A DNA stretch of 64,000 nucleotides. Source: Nocardia sp. NBC_00565 (GTDB lineage: Bacteria; Actinomycetota; Actinomycetes; Mycobacteriales; Mycobacteriaceae). A model generated the notes under the pieces. It did no database searches. It was not told the DNA's origin and saw nothing but the letters and a program-made list of their open reading frames with translations. The stretch covers positions 2,232,001-2,296,000 of the forward strand of contig NZ_CP107785.1 of NCBI RefSeq assembly GCF_036345915.1. Direction: 5' to 3'. Shown one piece after another: positions 35,909-44,537 of this stretch. A program made the position numbers and the translations under genes. Numbering within the stretch: the first letter of the stretch is position 1; each line of letters starts with the position of its first letter.

Positions 35909-36653
35909 GTTCACCGGGCGGGTCGCCATTGTCACCGGCGCGGCCAGGGGGATCGGCGCGGCCACCGCGCGGCGCCTGGCCGCCGAGGGCGCGATGGTGG
36001 CGATCGTCGATGTAGCTATTGCGAAGGACGTCGTCGACGAGATCGCGGCGGCGGGCGGCCGCGCTCTCGGCTACGCCTGCGATATCACCGACAAGATCGC
36101 TGTCGAGACCGTCTTCCACCGTGTCGCAACGGATTTCGGTGGGCTTCATATCCTCGTCAACAATGCGGGGATCACCCGAGACGACCTGTTCTTCCGATTA
36201 TCGGTCGATGACTGGAATGCTGTGATGGCAGTCAACTTGACCGGCGCTTATCACTGCGCACAGACAGCCCAGAAGTACATGGTTGCGCAGCGTTACGGCA
36301 AGATCGTCTCGCTCAGCAGCCGGTCGGCCCTGGGAAATCGCGGACAAGCCAACTACGCCGCGGCCAAGGCAGGCGTCCAAGGCCTCACCGCGACGCTCGC
36401 TATCGAGCTCGGTCCGTACAACATCAATGTCAACGCAGTCGCGCCCGGCTATATCGCGACCGATATGACCGCGGCAACGGCGGCGCGTGTGGGGTCCACT
36501 CCCGAGGATCACCAGCGAGCTGCCGCCGAGCAGACTCCGCTTGGGCGGGTGGGGCAGCCGGAGGAGATCGCGGCCGCTATCGCATTTCTGGCTTCTGACG
36601 ACTCGTCCTATGTCAGTGGGCAGACCCTGTACGTCAACGGCGGGGCGCGCTGA
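35901..36653 (+). CDS. Short-chain dehydrogenase (FabG-like)
   Basis: 250 residues. VTGAARGIGAATA near 11-23, NNAGITRDDLFF near 85, Ser in VSLSSRSALG near 136, YAAAKAGVQG near 151, VAPGYIATDM near 181, and VNGGAR at the C-terminus. The sequence is close to the 3-oxoacyl-ACP/CoA reductase type. It overlaps its neighbours on both sides. Paired with the MaoC hydratase that follows, it could complete hydration and oxidation of an enoyl-CoA. Confidence 0.93.
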   Translation: MVRFTGRVAIVTGAARGIGAATARRLAAEGAMVAIVDVAIAKDVVDEIAAAGGRALGYACDITDKIAVETVFHRVATDFGGLHILVNNAGITRDDLFFRLSVDDWNAVMAVNLTGAYHCAQTAQKYMVAQRYGKIVSLSSRSALGNRGQANYAAAKAGVQGLTATLAIELGPYNINVNAVAPGYIATDMTAATAARVGSTPEDHQRAAAEQTPLGRVGQPEEIAAAIAFLASDDSSYVSGQTLYVNGGAR

Positions 36654-37105
36654 TGATCGTTTTCGGATCCCCAGCTGAGCTGACCGGATATGTCGGGCGA
36701 ACCCTGGGCCTCAGCGATTGGCTCACCGTCGATCAGTCCCGCATCGACGCCTTCGCCGCCGTTACCGGGGACTTCCAGTGGATTCACGTCGACCGCGAGC
36801 GAGCCCGAGCGAGCCCCTACGGGGGAACCATCGCGCACGGTTTCCTGACCCTGGCGCTGATCGTGCCGCTGATCGAGGGTGTTGTCAGGGTGGCGGGGGC
36901 ACGCATAACGATCAACTACGGCCTGGACAAAGTGCGGTTCATCGCGCCGGTGCCTGCGGGAGCGCAGGTGCGTGCGGAGGTCGCGCTGACCTCGGTGCGC
37001 GACGTCGATGGCGGTGTCCAGGCGCTTCGCACCATCTCCGTGGAGATCCAGGGCGGTTCGCGCCCGGCGTGCGTCGCCGAGTCGATCGTTCGCTACCTGG
37101 ACTAG
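36653..37105 (+). CDS. MaoC-like (R)-specific enoyl-CoA hydratase
   Basis: 150-residue single hotdog domain. The hydratase signature lies at about residues 40-60: Asp of TGDFQWIHVD with the His five residues on, followed by YGGTIAHGFLTLAL. It hydrates enoyl-CoA to (R)-3-hydroxyacyl-CoA. Its ATG overlaps the previous TGA by one base. Last gene of the operon, followed by a 32-bp palindromic terminator. Confidence 0.92.
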   Translation: MIVFGSPAELTGYVGRTLGLSDWLTVDQSRIDAFAAVTGDFQWIHVDRERARASPYGGTIAHGFLTLALIVPLIEGVVRVAGARITINYGLDKVRFIAPVPAGAQVRAEVALTSVRDVDGGVQALRTISVEIQGGSRPACVAESIVRYLD

Positions 37106-37299
37106 CAAACCAGCTTCGCAGACTGACGACGGACAGGAGGTGATCTCGACGGCCACGCCCTTGCCGACAACGTCGACCGAGACGTCGACCCGCGAATCCG
37201 GCGGCGAGAAGGAGGTCGCGTGTCGACCAGTTCCGCCAGGAGGTGGTCGATCTCGTTGTGGTAGTAGCCGACTTGGCGGCTGTACTCCGGCAGCTGTGC

Positions 37300-37331
37300 C
37301 GCGACCGCAGCGGTGCACCGCTGCGGTCGCG
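37300..37331. terminator. 32-bp perfect palindrome between convergent operons
   Basis: 16-bp arms without spacer, centred at 37315/37316, GC-rich. It lies between the MaoC stop (37105) and the stop of the minus-strand ligase (37393), so it can act in both directions. The 37106-37299 stretch shows no convincing gene. Confidence 0.7.
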
Positions 37332-37392
37332 CTGAGCGCGGCGCTTCGCGACATCGCCTCGACAGCGTCGAAAGGCCTACTGGCCGTCGCGA

Positions 37393-38991
37393 TTAATCGG
37401 CTGTCAACACCTGGACCAGCCCGCGGCGGTCGACCTTGCCCGTCGGGAGCATAGGGAGTTCGTCCTCTGCGAGTATGCGCACCACAGTGGGGACCTTGAA
37501 CGAGGAAAGGTTCCGTCGCGCGTGGGCGACCACGGCTTCGGGCGATAGGTCCACGCCGTGCCGGGGGACAACGACAGCTGCCACGATCTGACCGCGAACG
37601 GGGTGCGGTAGATCGACCACGAAGCTGTTTACGACGTCGTCCATCGAGTCCAGGACGGATTCGACTTCCGCGGGAGAGACATTCGAGCCGGCTGTCTTGA
37701 TGAGGCTGTTCGCCCGGCCGGTGAAGTGCAGGTGGCCCGCGTCGTCGAACCATCCGCGATCCCCGGTGGCATACCAGCCGTCCGGGGTGAAGACCTCGTG
37801 TCGTTCGTGCTTGTAGAGGCGATCCATCAGGACTACGCCACGTACGTGGATCTCACCCTCAGTGCCAAGGGGCGCCTCTACGCCCGACGATGTATCGATG
37901 ATCCGGTGTTGCACACCGGGGAGAGCGATGCCGAAGGACCCGCGACGTTCCGGTGGCAAGGGGGTATCCGGCGTCTCGGGCACGGTGTGTGGCCCACCGG
38001 TCTCGGTCATGCCCAGCAGGTTGGGCATGAGGTCCGGCTCGGCCGGTCGGCGCGCTGGCGGCAGGGCCTCGAGCAGGGTGCCGCCCCGGACACTGGACAG
38101 GTCGCGGGTGGCGAAGTCGGGATGGTCGGCCATGGCCCGGCTCGCCTGTTGCCAACAGGAAATGAACGTTGCGCGTTCACGTTCCAGTAGCTCGAGGGTC
38201 TTGCCCGCTTCGAAGACATCCTGGGCGAGGATGGTGGCCCCGGTGGCCAGAGCCTGCAGGACCACCATGGTCAATCCGCCCACCCAGAAGAACGGCATGG
38301 GGGAGTAGATGCGGTCCGTCGTGCTGACGCCGCGGTGCACCGCGAGTATGTAGGCGTGGCGGACCAGGCTGCCGTGTGTGTGCACCACCGATTTCGGCAG
38401 TGCGGTGGTTCCCGAGGTGCTGACGAGAACGAGATCATCGCCGGGGCGAACCTCGCCTTGCGCCGAAACCGTCAGTGCCGCAGTTGCTTCCGTTGCTTTG
38501 GGCCATGGCGAGGACCACTTGCGCTCGCTCGCCGGCCACAGATGGATGCGGCGCAGATACGGCACCTCGGGCAATGCGATCGCAGGGTCGCCGTCGGCCA
38601 GGCCGGGCAGCGCATCCGCCAACCGGTCGACCAGGCTGTGGCCGGCGATCGATTGTCCGGCCAAAACCACCTGGACGTCGGTGTAGCGCAACAGCCGCGC
38701 GAGTTCGGCGCCGGGTGCGAAGGTGGTCAGCGGAACGGTCAGTGCGCCGATGCGAGCGGCCGCGAGCCAGGTGACCAGCCACTCGGCGGAATTCGGGAAC
38801 AGAATGCCGACCCGCGTGCCCTTGCCCACTCCGGCCGCGAGCAGCGATCCGGCCAGCTCGAGCGACCGGGCGTCGGCTTCCGCGAAGCTCATTCGCCCGT
38901 GGTCGGTGACCAGGAACTCGCCCTGCGGCTCGGCGCGCCGCAAGGCGAGTAGGTCGGGCACAGTGGCCGGGATCTCGTCCAGGCCCATCAT
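37393..38991 (-). CDS. Acyl-CoA synthetase (AMP-dependent)
   Basis: A 532-residue ANL ligase. P-loop LVSTSGTTALPKSVVHTHG near 188, LGMTETGG near 330, YATGDRGWFDDAGHLHF near 413, GRANSLIKTAGSNVSPAEVE near 430, and the C-terminal catalytic Lys in LPTGKVDRRGL near 520. The LIKTAGxNVSP hinge resembles ligases for bulky carboxylic acids. ATG 38991 overlaps the P450 stop (ATGATG), fixing the start against a long upstream frame. Third gene of the 41421-37393 minus-strand unit. Confidence 0.92.
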   Translation of the reverse strand: MMGLDEIPATVPDLLALRRAEPQGEFLVTDHGRMSFAEADARSLELAGSLLAAGVGKGTRVGILFPNSAEWLVTWLAAARIGALTVPLTTFAPGAELARLLRYTDVQVVLAGQSIAGHSLVDRLADALPGLADGDPAIALPEVPYLRRIHLWPASERKWSSPWPKATEATAALTVSAQGEVRPGDDLVLVSTSGTTALPKSVVHTHGSLVRHAYILAVHRGVSTTDRIYSPMPFFWVGGLTMVVLQALATGATILAQDVFEAGKTLELLERERATFISCWQQASRAMADHPDFATRDLSSVRGGTLLEALPPARRPAEPDLMPNLLGMTETGGPHTVPETPDTPLPPERRGSFGIALPGVQHRIIDTSSGVEAPLGTEGEIHVRGVVLMDRLYKHERHEVFTPDGWYATGDRGWFDDAGHLHFTGRANSLIKTAGSNVSPAEVESVLDSMDDVVNSFVVDLPHPVRGQIVAAVVVPRHGVDLSPEAVVAHARRNLSSFKVPTVVRILAEDELPMLPTGKVDRRGLVQVLTAD

Positions 38992-40172
38992 CGAACGTGG
39001 ACGGGGATGTGGGAGTAGCCGGCCACGTTGGACATCGTCACGCGTCGCAAACCGTCGGTATCGACGTCGACATGGGGCCAGCGCTGCCTGATCTGCTGGA
39101 AGGCGACGCGGGTCTCGAGCCGGGCGAGCCACGAGCCCAGACAGCTGTGCGCGCCGTAGCCGAAGGCGAGTGTGGTGGCGCCGCGCCGCGCGATATCGAA
39201 CTCGTCGGGCCGGTCGTAGACCAGCGGGTCGCGGGTCGCGGCCCCGGTGACGAGCAGAGTCGGTGATCCCGCCGGAATCGTGCCGCCGTCGAGTTCGACG
39301 TCGCGGGTGGTGAATCGACCTTGATACTGCGACGGCGGATAGAGTCGCAGCATCTCCTCGATCGCTGCGGGGATCAGTGACGGGTCCGCGAGTACTTGAT
39401 CCCACTGATCCGGGTTCTCGTGGAAGGCGATGGCCCCGTTGCCCACCAGTTTGGTGACGGTCTCGCTTCCCGCCGCAGCGAGCAGGACGGAGAAGGTGGC
39501 GATATCGTCGTCATTCAATCGATGGGTGACCGTATCCTCATCCTCGTATGTCGCCGTGACGAGCCTGCTGATGATCATGTCATCGGGGTTGCGCCGCTTT
39601 TCCTTTGCCAATTCCAGGAAGTAGTCGCGCATGGCCATTGAGGCGTGCAGACCGGCCTCGGTGATGAAGGGTTGGTTCTGATCCCGGTGCAGGGCTTCGT
39701 CGGTCCACAGCCTGATCTGCTGCCGTTCCCCGGCGGGAACGCCGAGCATCGAGGAGATGATCTCCACCGGGAACAGCGCCGCGAAATCGGCGACGAGGTC
39801 GAAATCCTCCTTGCCCGATAGCGCCTCGGCGAAGGAACAGATCACCTCGACCACGAGCGGTTCCAGGTTGGCGATCGCCGACTTCGTGAATACCTGACGC
39901 ACCAGCTTGCGCAATCGGTCGTGTTCGGGCGGGTCCATGATGATCAGCATGTTGGAGCTGTAGCGCTCGCGCAGTGACAGCGCGTCCAGCGTCACGCCGT
40001 AGGCGCTGCTGAAGGTGGCCCAATCCCGGTGGGCGGCAAGGACATCCTGGTGCCGGGACAGCGCGTAGAAATTCCATCTTTCGCTGTGATAGACCGGCGC
40101 TTCGTCACGCATCCACCGGTAGGTTTCGTACGGGTTGTCGAAGAAGACGTCCGAGTACGGGTTGAACTCCAT
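38988..40172 (-). CDS. Cytochrome P450
   Basis: A 394-residue soluble class I bacterial P450. Haem-binding loop FGYGAHSCLG near residue 343, ExxR in EEMLRLYPP near 272, I-helix AAAGSETVTKL near 231 (A-G-x-E-T, with Ser in the usual His/Asp place), and DPPEHDRLRKLV near 78. It would hydroxylate a hydrophobic substrate, needing a ferredoxin and reductase. A candidate ferredoxin is at 48975. Lies between an amidohydrolase and a CoA ligase on the same strand. Confidence 0.95.
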   Translation of the reverse strand: MEFNPYSDVFFDNPYETYRWMRDEAPVYHSERWNFYALSRHQDVLAAHRDWATFSSAYGVTLDALSLRERYSSNMLIIMDPPEHDRLRKLVRQVFTKSAIANLEPLVVEVICSFAEALSGKEDFDLVADFAALFPVEIISSMLGVPAGERQQIRLWTDEALHRDQNQPFITEAGLHASMAMRDYFLELAKEKRRNPDDMIISRLVTATYEDEDTVTHRLNDDDIATFSVLLAAAGSETVTKLVGNGAIAFHENPDQWDQVLADPSLIPAAIEEMLRLYPPSQYQGRFTTRDVELDGGTIPAGSPTLLVTGAATRDPLVYDRPDEFDIARRGATTLAFGYGAHSCLGSWLARLETRVAFQQIRQRWPHVDVDTDGLRRVTMSNVAGYSHIPVHVR

Positions 40173-40236
40173 GGGTTTCTCTCTTCGCGTAGCTGCGCGG
40201 TGGGTAACGCGTTCTGATCTGTCGACAACTCGGGGC

Positions 40237-41421
40237 TTACGCCCGCATGAGGCGATCGAGGTTGTCGCCCATCACCATTGAGATCTGCGTGTCCGGCTTG
40301 GGCAGTCCGTGGTGTTCGCCTGCGTAACTGAGGGGTTCGGCGAGGCCTTCGGGATGCGGGTAGTCCGAGCCGAAGAAGAGGTGGTCGACCGGCATGAGCT
40401 CGCTCAGCTCCGCCAGATTCTCTTCCCAGAAAGGATTCAGATAGATGCAGCGCTGGATCGCATCTACCGGGTTCTCCCCATAGAGCTGCGGCATTTTCTT
40501 GTGCGTCTCGGACAGGGCCTCGAAAAGCCGTGGTACCCAACTGGTTCCGTTTTCTACCATGGCGACGCGCAGGTCGGGAAAGCGAGTCAGCGCGCCGTGG
40601 CAGGCGAAGGCGGCCACCGCGTCTTCGGCCGGATTCCGGGACACGTTCCAGTACGAACGGAAAGGTGTGGGCTGGAAGGGCAGAAACTCGCCGGAGCCCT
40701 CCCACTCGTTGGCGAACCTGGAGTAGCCGCTGTCCGAGGCGTGCATGACGACCAGAGTGTTGGTCTCGCACACCCGCTTCCAGAACGGATCGAATTCGGG
40801 CAGGGCGAAGGAACGCGAACCGCGCAGCCCGGGAACCGCGGCAGGCCGGATCAGGACCGCGCGAGCCCCCCGCTCGACCACCCAGTTCAATTCTTCGATG
40901 GCCTTCTCGACGATCGGCAGGGTGATGACCGGCGTGGTGAAGATGCGGCCCTTGTAGTCGAAACTCCAAGTCTTGTACAGCCACTCGTTGAGGGCATGGA
41001 TGATCGTGTGGGTCGCCTCGGGGTGCTCACGGAAGCGCTCCTCCACCAGGCTGGCCAGCGTCGGGTACATCATCGACTTGTCGATGCCTTGCTGGTCCAG
41101 CAGTTCCAGACGGGCACCCGGTTCGCGGAAGGCCGGAGTGGACGGGATCGATTTGCCCAGGATCTCGCGGTGGCTCTTGCCCTCCGGATTGCCTTTGCGG
41201 AAGTAGTCCTCCTGTGCGCCGGGTGCGGCGACCCTGTCGAATGTGGGATTGGGGATGTAATTGCTGATCTGGCCCATGGTCGCGATCTTCGTGCGGCCGT
41301 CGACTTCGACATACTGGATCGCACCTTGGTAGGCGCGAGGCAGGTACGCCGTCAGCGCCTCGCGGGTCTCGTACAGGTGGTTGTCCCCGTCGAAGACGGA
41401 AAATCCCAGTTCATGCGCCAT
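40237..41421 (-). CDS. Amidohydrolase-2 family metal-dependent hydrolase
   Basis: A 394-residue TIM-barrel protein of the ACMSD/amidohydrolase-2 group. The N-terminal metal motif reads DGDNHLYE near residue 10 (D-x-N-H in place of H-x-H). The C-terminal block LFFGSDYPHPEG near 350 carries the conserved Asp. Members act as decarboxylases, hydratases or hydrolases. A second member is at 49726. The start ATG is preceded by AGGGAGGATTCC, a strong site. First gene of the minus-strand P450/ligase unit. Confidence 0.88.
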   Translation of the reverse strand: MAHELGFSVFDGDNHLYETREALTAYLPRAYQGAIQYVEVDGRTKIATMGQISNYIPNPTFDRVAAPGAQEDYFRKGNPEGKSHREILGKSIPSTPAFREPGARLELLDQQGIDKSMMYPTLASLVEERFREHPEATHTIIHALNEWLYKTWSFDYKGRIFTTPVITLPIVEKAIEELNWVVERGARAVLIRPAAVPGLRGSRSFALPEFDPFWKRVCETNTLVVMHASDSGYSRFANEWEGSGEFLPFQPTPFRSYWNVSRNPAEDAVAAFACHGALTRFPDLRVAMVENGTSWVPRLFEALSETHKKMPQLYGENPVDAIQRCIYLNPFWEENLAELSELMPVDHLFFGSDYPHPEGLAEPLSYAGEHHGLPKPDTQISMVMGDNLDRLMRA

Positions 41422-41952
41422 CGGAATCCTCCCTTATAGATGTCTGCATTCACGCAGCGCATGCACGGCTGCGGCGGCCTCTCGTGAGACGAGTTGACTG
41501 TAGTCGAATGACTGTAACACTAATCACTCAGAAAGAGAATCAGATTTCATGGTGGCGTTAGGTATGTATTCTCAGTTGGTAATAGAATTCTCGTGTTGCG
41601 TGCGCCTGCCGACTGCCCGCCGCTGAGGATTTCGTCGCAAATTACGTGACCCGAGAGGTGATCGTGACCGAGCGACGCATCGGTGACGGGGTAGCTCGTG
41701 AGCTCATGAGGGAACTCGGCCGCTGCGGGCCTTGGACCGCCGATGTCTAGCCGTCACAGTGACGATCCGCGCCCACTCCCCCCCCCGGAAGTGCGTGGGA
41801 AGAGGTTCTTCCGAGCTGCCCGCATCCGGCAGGAGACGCGCGACCTCCTGCAGTCGCGCGTCTGCCGATGACGCCTGTTGCCTCGGTGAAGCCGAGATCC
41901 GTTGTGGCCCTACCAAGCTCGTGGGGTAAGGCGGACTCCGCGGTGAGTTGGG
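41422..41952. other. Long intergenic region with poly-C tract; possible SDR trace
   Basis: About 530 bases. AT-rich promoter sequence for the amidohydrolase lies at about 41500-41600. Further on, a nine-C run (41778-41786) lies within a minus-strand frame reading GGEWARIVTVTA. That resembles the SDR strand before the catalytic Ser (compare EWARIVHVTA in the 12985 gene), but no other SDR motif is found. No intact gene is supported. Confidence 0.35.
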
Positions 41953-42723
41953 TTATTTCGGGCCGAATCGCTGGGCGGCGTCGAGGCGGATGGTGCTGCC
42001 GTTGAGCATCTGGGTCTCGATGATGGCCAAGGCCAAGGTGGCGTACTCGTCAGGGCGTCCCATCCGTCGTGGGAATGCGGCGTCGCGAGTCAGGTCGGCA
42101 ACCATGTTGTCCGGAATTCTCGAAGTGGCACCGGTGGCGAACAGGCTCGGTGCGATCGCCACGACGCGGATGCCGAGACTGCCGAGATCACGCGCCATCG
42201 TCAATGCCATGCCGGCGATCCCCGCCTTCGCGGCGGTGTAGGCGACTTGGCCGATCTGGCCTTCGAACGCAGCGATCGATGAGGTGTTGATGATGACGCC
42301 GCGCTCGCCGTCGACGGGTTCGTTCTGGCTCATATGCCAGGCCTGCAAGCGGTTGAGATTGAACGTGCCGATCAGGTTGAGGTCGATAACCGAGCGGAAG
42401 GCGTCCAGTGAGTGCGGGCCGGTCTTGGACAGAGTCCGCTGGGATACGCCGCCGCCGGCGGTATTGACGGCGATGTGCAGCCTGCCCAGACTCTCGACCG
42501 CCGCTTGCAGGGCGCGTTCGACGCCTGCTGGATCGGTCACGTCGCAGGGATGGAAGGTCGAGCCGTGGCCGAGTTCCTTGGCGACCACGGCGCCGTCGGA
42601 TCGGGGCAGGTCGAGAATCGCCACCTTCGTGCCGAGTTCGGCCAGTCGTTCCGCCGTGGCTTTTCCCATCCCCGATGCGCCACCGACGACGACCGCAGTC
42701 CTGGCTTGGGATTTAATTTGCAT
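41953..42723 (-). CDS. Short-chain dehydrogenase (3-hydroxyacyl-CoA dehydrogenase type 2/HSD10-like)
   Basis: 256 residues. VVVGGASGMGKATA near 11, Asp in AILDLPRSD near 37, NTAGGGVSQRT near 88, Ser in INTSSIAAFEGQIGQ near 148, YTAAKAGIAG near 162, and APSLFATGATSRIP near 193. This block pattern matches the NAD-dependent HSD10-type 3-hydroxyacyl-CoA/steroid dehydrogenases. Divergent from the DUF35-thiolase gene across a palindrome at 42792-42810. Confidence 0.92.
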   Translation of the reverse strand: MQIKSQARTAVVVGGASGMGKATAERLAELGTKVAILDLPRSDGAVVAKELGHGSTFHPCDVTDPAGVERALQAAVESLGRLHIAVNTAGGGVSQRTLSKTGPHSLDAFRSVIDLNLIGTFNLNRLQAWHMSQNEPVDGERGVIINTSSIAAFEGQIGQVAYTAAKAGIAGMALTMARDLGSLGIRVVAIAPSLFATGATSRIPDNMVADLTRDAAFPRRMGRPDEYATLALAIIETQMLNGSTIRLDAAQRFGPK

Positions 42724-42791
42724 TGCGACCTTTCACTGCACGAGAGTGATACTTTCTTTGGAGAGATGGTCAATGTACATCATGGTAGAGT

Positions 42792-42810
42792 CCGCTTCTA
42801 CTAGAAGCGG
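42792..42810. promoter_or_regulatory. 19-bp perfect palindrome in divergent promoter region
   Basis: CCGCTTCTA-c-TAGAAGCGG has 9-bp arms. It sits between the SDR (starts 42723, minus) and the DUF35-thiolase (starts 42854, plus). The adjacent ATGGTAGAG (42782-42790) resembles the reverse complement of the -10 element of promoters P1-P4. It is a likely TetR-type operator. Confidence 0.6.
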
Positions 42811-42853
42811 AACCCGTTGATCTGACGGGGAGTGCTGGTTTCTGGAGGTTTGG

Positions 42854-44515
42854 ATGTCAAAATCGGTGGTAGAGCGGCCTCTTCCCCAGCCGAGCATCAG
42901 TAGTGAGCCGTTCTGGACCAGCGGATCGGACGGTCTGCTGCGGATCGCCCGATGCGACGGCTGCCTGCGGTATCACCATCCGCCGCAGCCGATATGTCCC
43001 GAATGCCGCTGCGCAGACGTGGCGATGGCGCCGGTGTCGGGGCGGGCGGTGGTCGCGGGGTTCACAGTGAACCACCAGCAGTGGTTGCCGAAATTCCCGC
43101 CGCCCTACGTTGTCGCGGTGGTCGCTCTCGACGAGGACCCATCGGCGCGGCTCACTACGAATATCGTGGGCTGCGATCCGGCGGACATCACGATCGGTAT
43201 GCGAGTGCGGGTCGTATTCGAGCAGCACGACGAGCTGTGGATTCCGCTGTTCGAACCCGATCCCGAACAAACCGAGAGCCAGGGAGCGGTCCCGGAGCCT
43301 CGGGACCTGGCATCAGCGGTGCGACCGATGGTGTCGCACACCAAGTTCGAGGACAAGGTCGCGCTGACCGGCGTCGGCAGTACGACGATCGGACGACGGC
43401 TCATGGTCGACCCGCTGTCCCTTACTGTCCAGGCGTGCCTGCGCGCGGTCGACGATGCGGGTCTCACCCTCGCCGATATCGACGGCCTTGCGACCTACCC
43501 AGGTGGTTACGTCGGCGGGCTCTCGGAAGGGGGCGTCACGGCGGTAGAAGAGGCGCTGCGCATTCGGCCGACGTGGATCAGCGGTGGCGGTGAATTTCCC
43601 GGCCCGAGCGGCAGTGTCGTATCCGCCATGTTGGCTGTCGCATCGGGCCTGTGCCGCCATGTGCTGTGTTTCCGGACGGTATGGGAGGCGACGCGGACCG
43701 AGTTGGCGCGGACCGGGCGGATTCGGTCGGGCGGTGGACCCGCATCGGGCATGTTCGAATGGCGCTCGCCATTCGGTGCGATGTCCGCCGCCAATTGGAT
43801 CGGCGTGAACGCCTCGCACTACTTCTGGCGCTACGGCGGTGACCGCGCGTCTACCCTTGCGCCCATCGCGCTGACCGCGCGAGCGAACGCGGCGTGCAAT
43901 CCCGAGGCGATCTACCGAGATCCCTTGACCATCGATGACTACCTCGGTGCGCGAATGATCAGTTCCCCATTCGGCCTCTACGACTGTGATGTGCCATGCG
44001 ACGGCGCTATCGCGGTGATCGTCTCCTCCATCGATACCGCCGCGGACCGGCCGAAACCGTCTGTCCTCGTCGAGGCGGTCGGCACGCAGGTAATCGACCG
44101 GATCTCGTGGGATCAGGACACACTCACCCACGAACCGCAGGTGTTCGGTCCGGCGGCGCATCTGTGGTCCCGGACGAGCTTGCGCCCCGACGACGTCGAT
44201 GTCGCGGAACTCTATGACGGCTTCACCTTCAACGCTGTGTCGTGGCTGGAGGCCCTCGGCTTCTGCGGTCTGGGGGAGGCCGCGGACTACCTCGATGGCG
44301 GAAGGACGATCGCACTGGATGGAAAGCTCCCACTCAATACCCACGGCGGCCAACTCTCTGCCGGGCGGACCCATGGGTTCGGGTTCCTGCAGGAGGCAAT
44401 GCGGCAATTGCGTGGCGAGGCAACCGGTCGTCAAGTGAGCAACGCGAACATTGCGGTCGTCACTACCGGCGGCGGCACTCCAGGCGGAGCGTTGCTGCTG
44501 CGACGAGGCGAATGA
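42854..44515 (+). CDS. Fused DUF35 zinc-ribbon/OB-fold domain and thiolase-fold lipid-transfer protein (Ltp2-type aldolase candidate)
   Basis: 553 residues. Residues about 15-140 are a DUF35 module with a rubredoxin-like ribbon (ARCDGCLRYHHPP, then CPECR: C-x2-C...C-x2-C) followed by an OB fold. Residues about 165-553 are a thiolase-superfamily domain of the sterol-carrier/lipid-transfer type (VALTGVGST near 169, NTHGGQLSAGRTHG near 495). In known steroid degradation Ltp2 works as a side-chain retro-aldolase bound to the DUF35 domain of ChsH2. Here both parts are one chain. It heads a unit with the 44538 and 45785 acyl-CoA dehydrogenases. Confidence 0.87.
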   Translation: MSKSVVERPLPQPSISSEPFWTSGSDGLLRIARCDGCLRYHHPPQPICPECRCADVAMAPVSGRAVVAGFTVNHQQWLPKFPPPYVVAVVALDEDPSARLTTNIVGCDPADITIGMRVRVVFEQHDELWIPLFEPDPEQTESQGAVPEPRDLASAVRPMVSHTKFEDKVALTGVGSTTIGRRLMVDPLSLTVQACLRAVDDAGLTLADIDGLATYPGGYVGGLSEGGVTAVEEALRIRPTWISGGGEFPGPSGSVVSAMLAVASGLCRHVLCFRTVWEATRTELARTGRIRSGGGPASGMFEWRSPFGAMSAANWIGVNASHYFWRYGGDRASTLAPIALTARANAACNPEAIYRDPLTIDDYLGARMISSPFGLYDCDVPCDGAIAVIVSSIDTAADRPKPSVLVEAVGTQVIDRISWDQDTLTHEPQVFGPAAHLWSRTSLRPDDVDVAELYDGFTFNAVSWLEALGFCGLGEAADYLDGGRTIALDGKLPLNTHGGQLSAGRTHGFGFLQEAMRQLRGEATGRQVSNANIAVVTTGGGTPGGALLLRRGE

Positions 44516-44537
44516 GTAGGGGACGAGGACCTCGATC

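Noticed and set aside
37106..37299. Minus-strand stretch reading QLPEYSRQVGYYHNEIDHL
   Set aside because: It looks protein-like for about 30 residues, but no start, family match or conserved end could be found.
38992..39405. Upstream 138-codon extension of the minus-strand acyl-CoA ligase
   Set aside because: It overlaps the P450 gene out of frame; the ATGATG overlap at 38988-38991 sets the ligase start.
41704..41916. Minus-strand 70-codon frame with GGEWARIVTVTA
   Set aside because: Only one SDR-like strand; no cofactor or YxxxK motif, so too weak to call a pseudogene.
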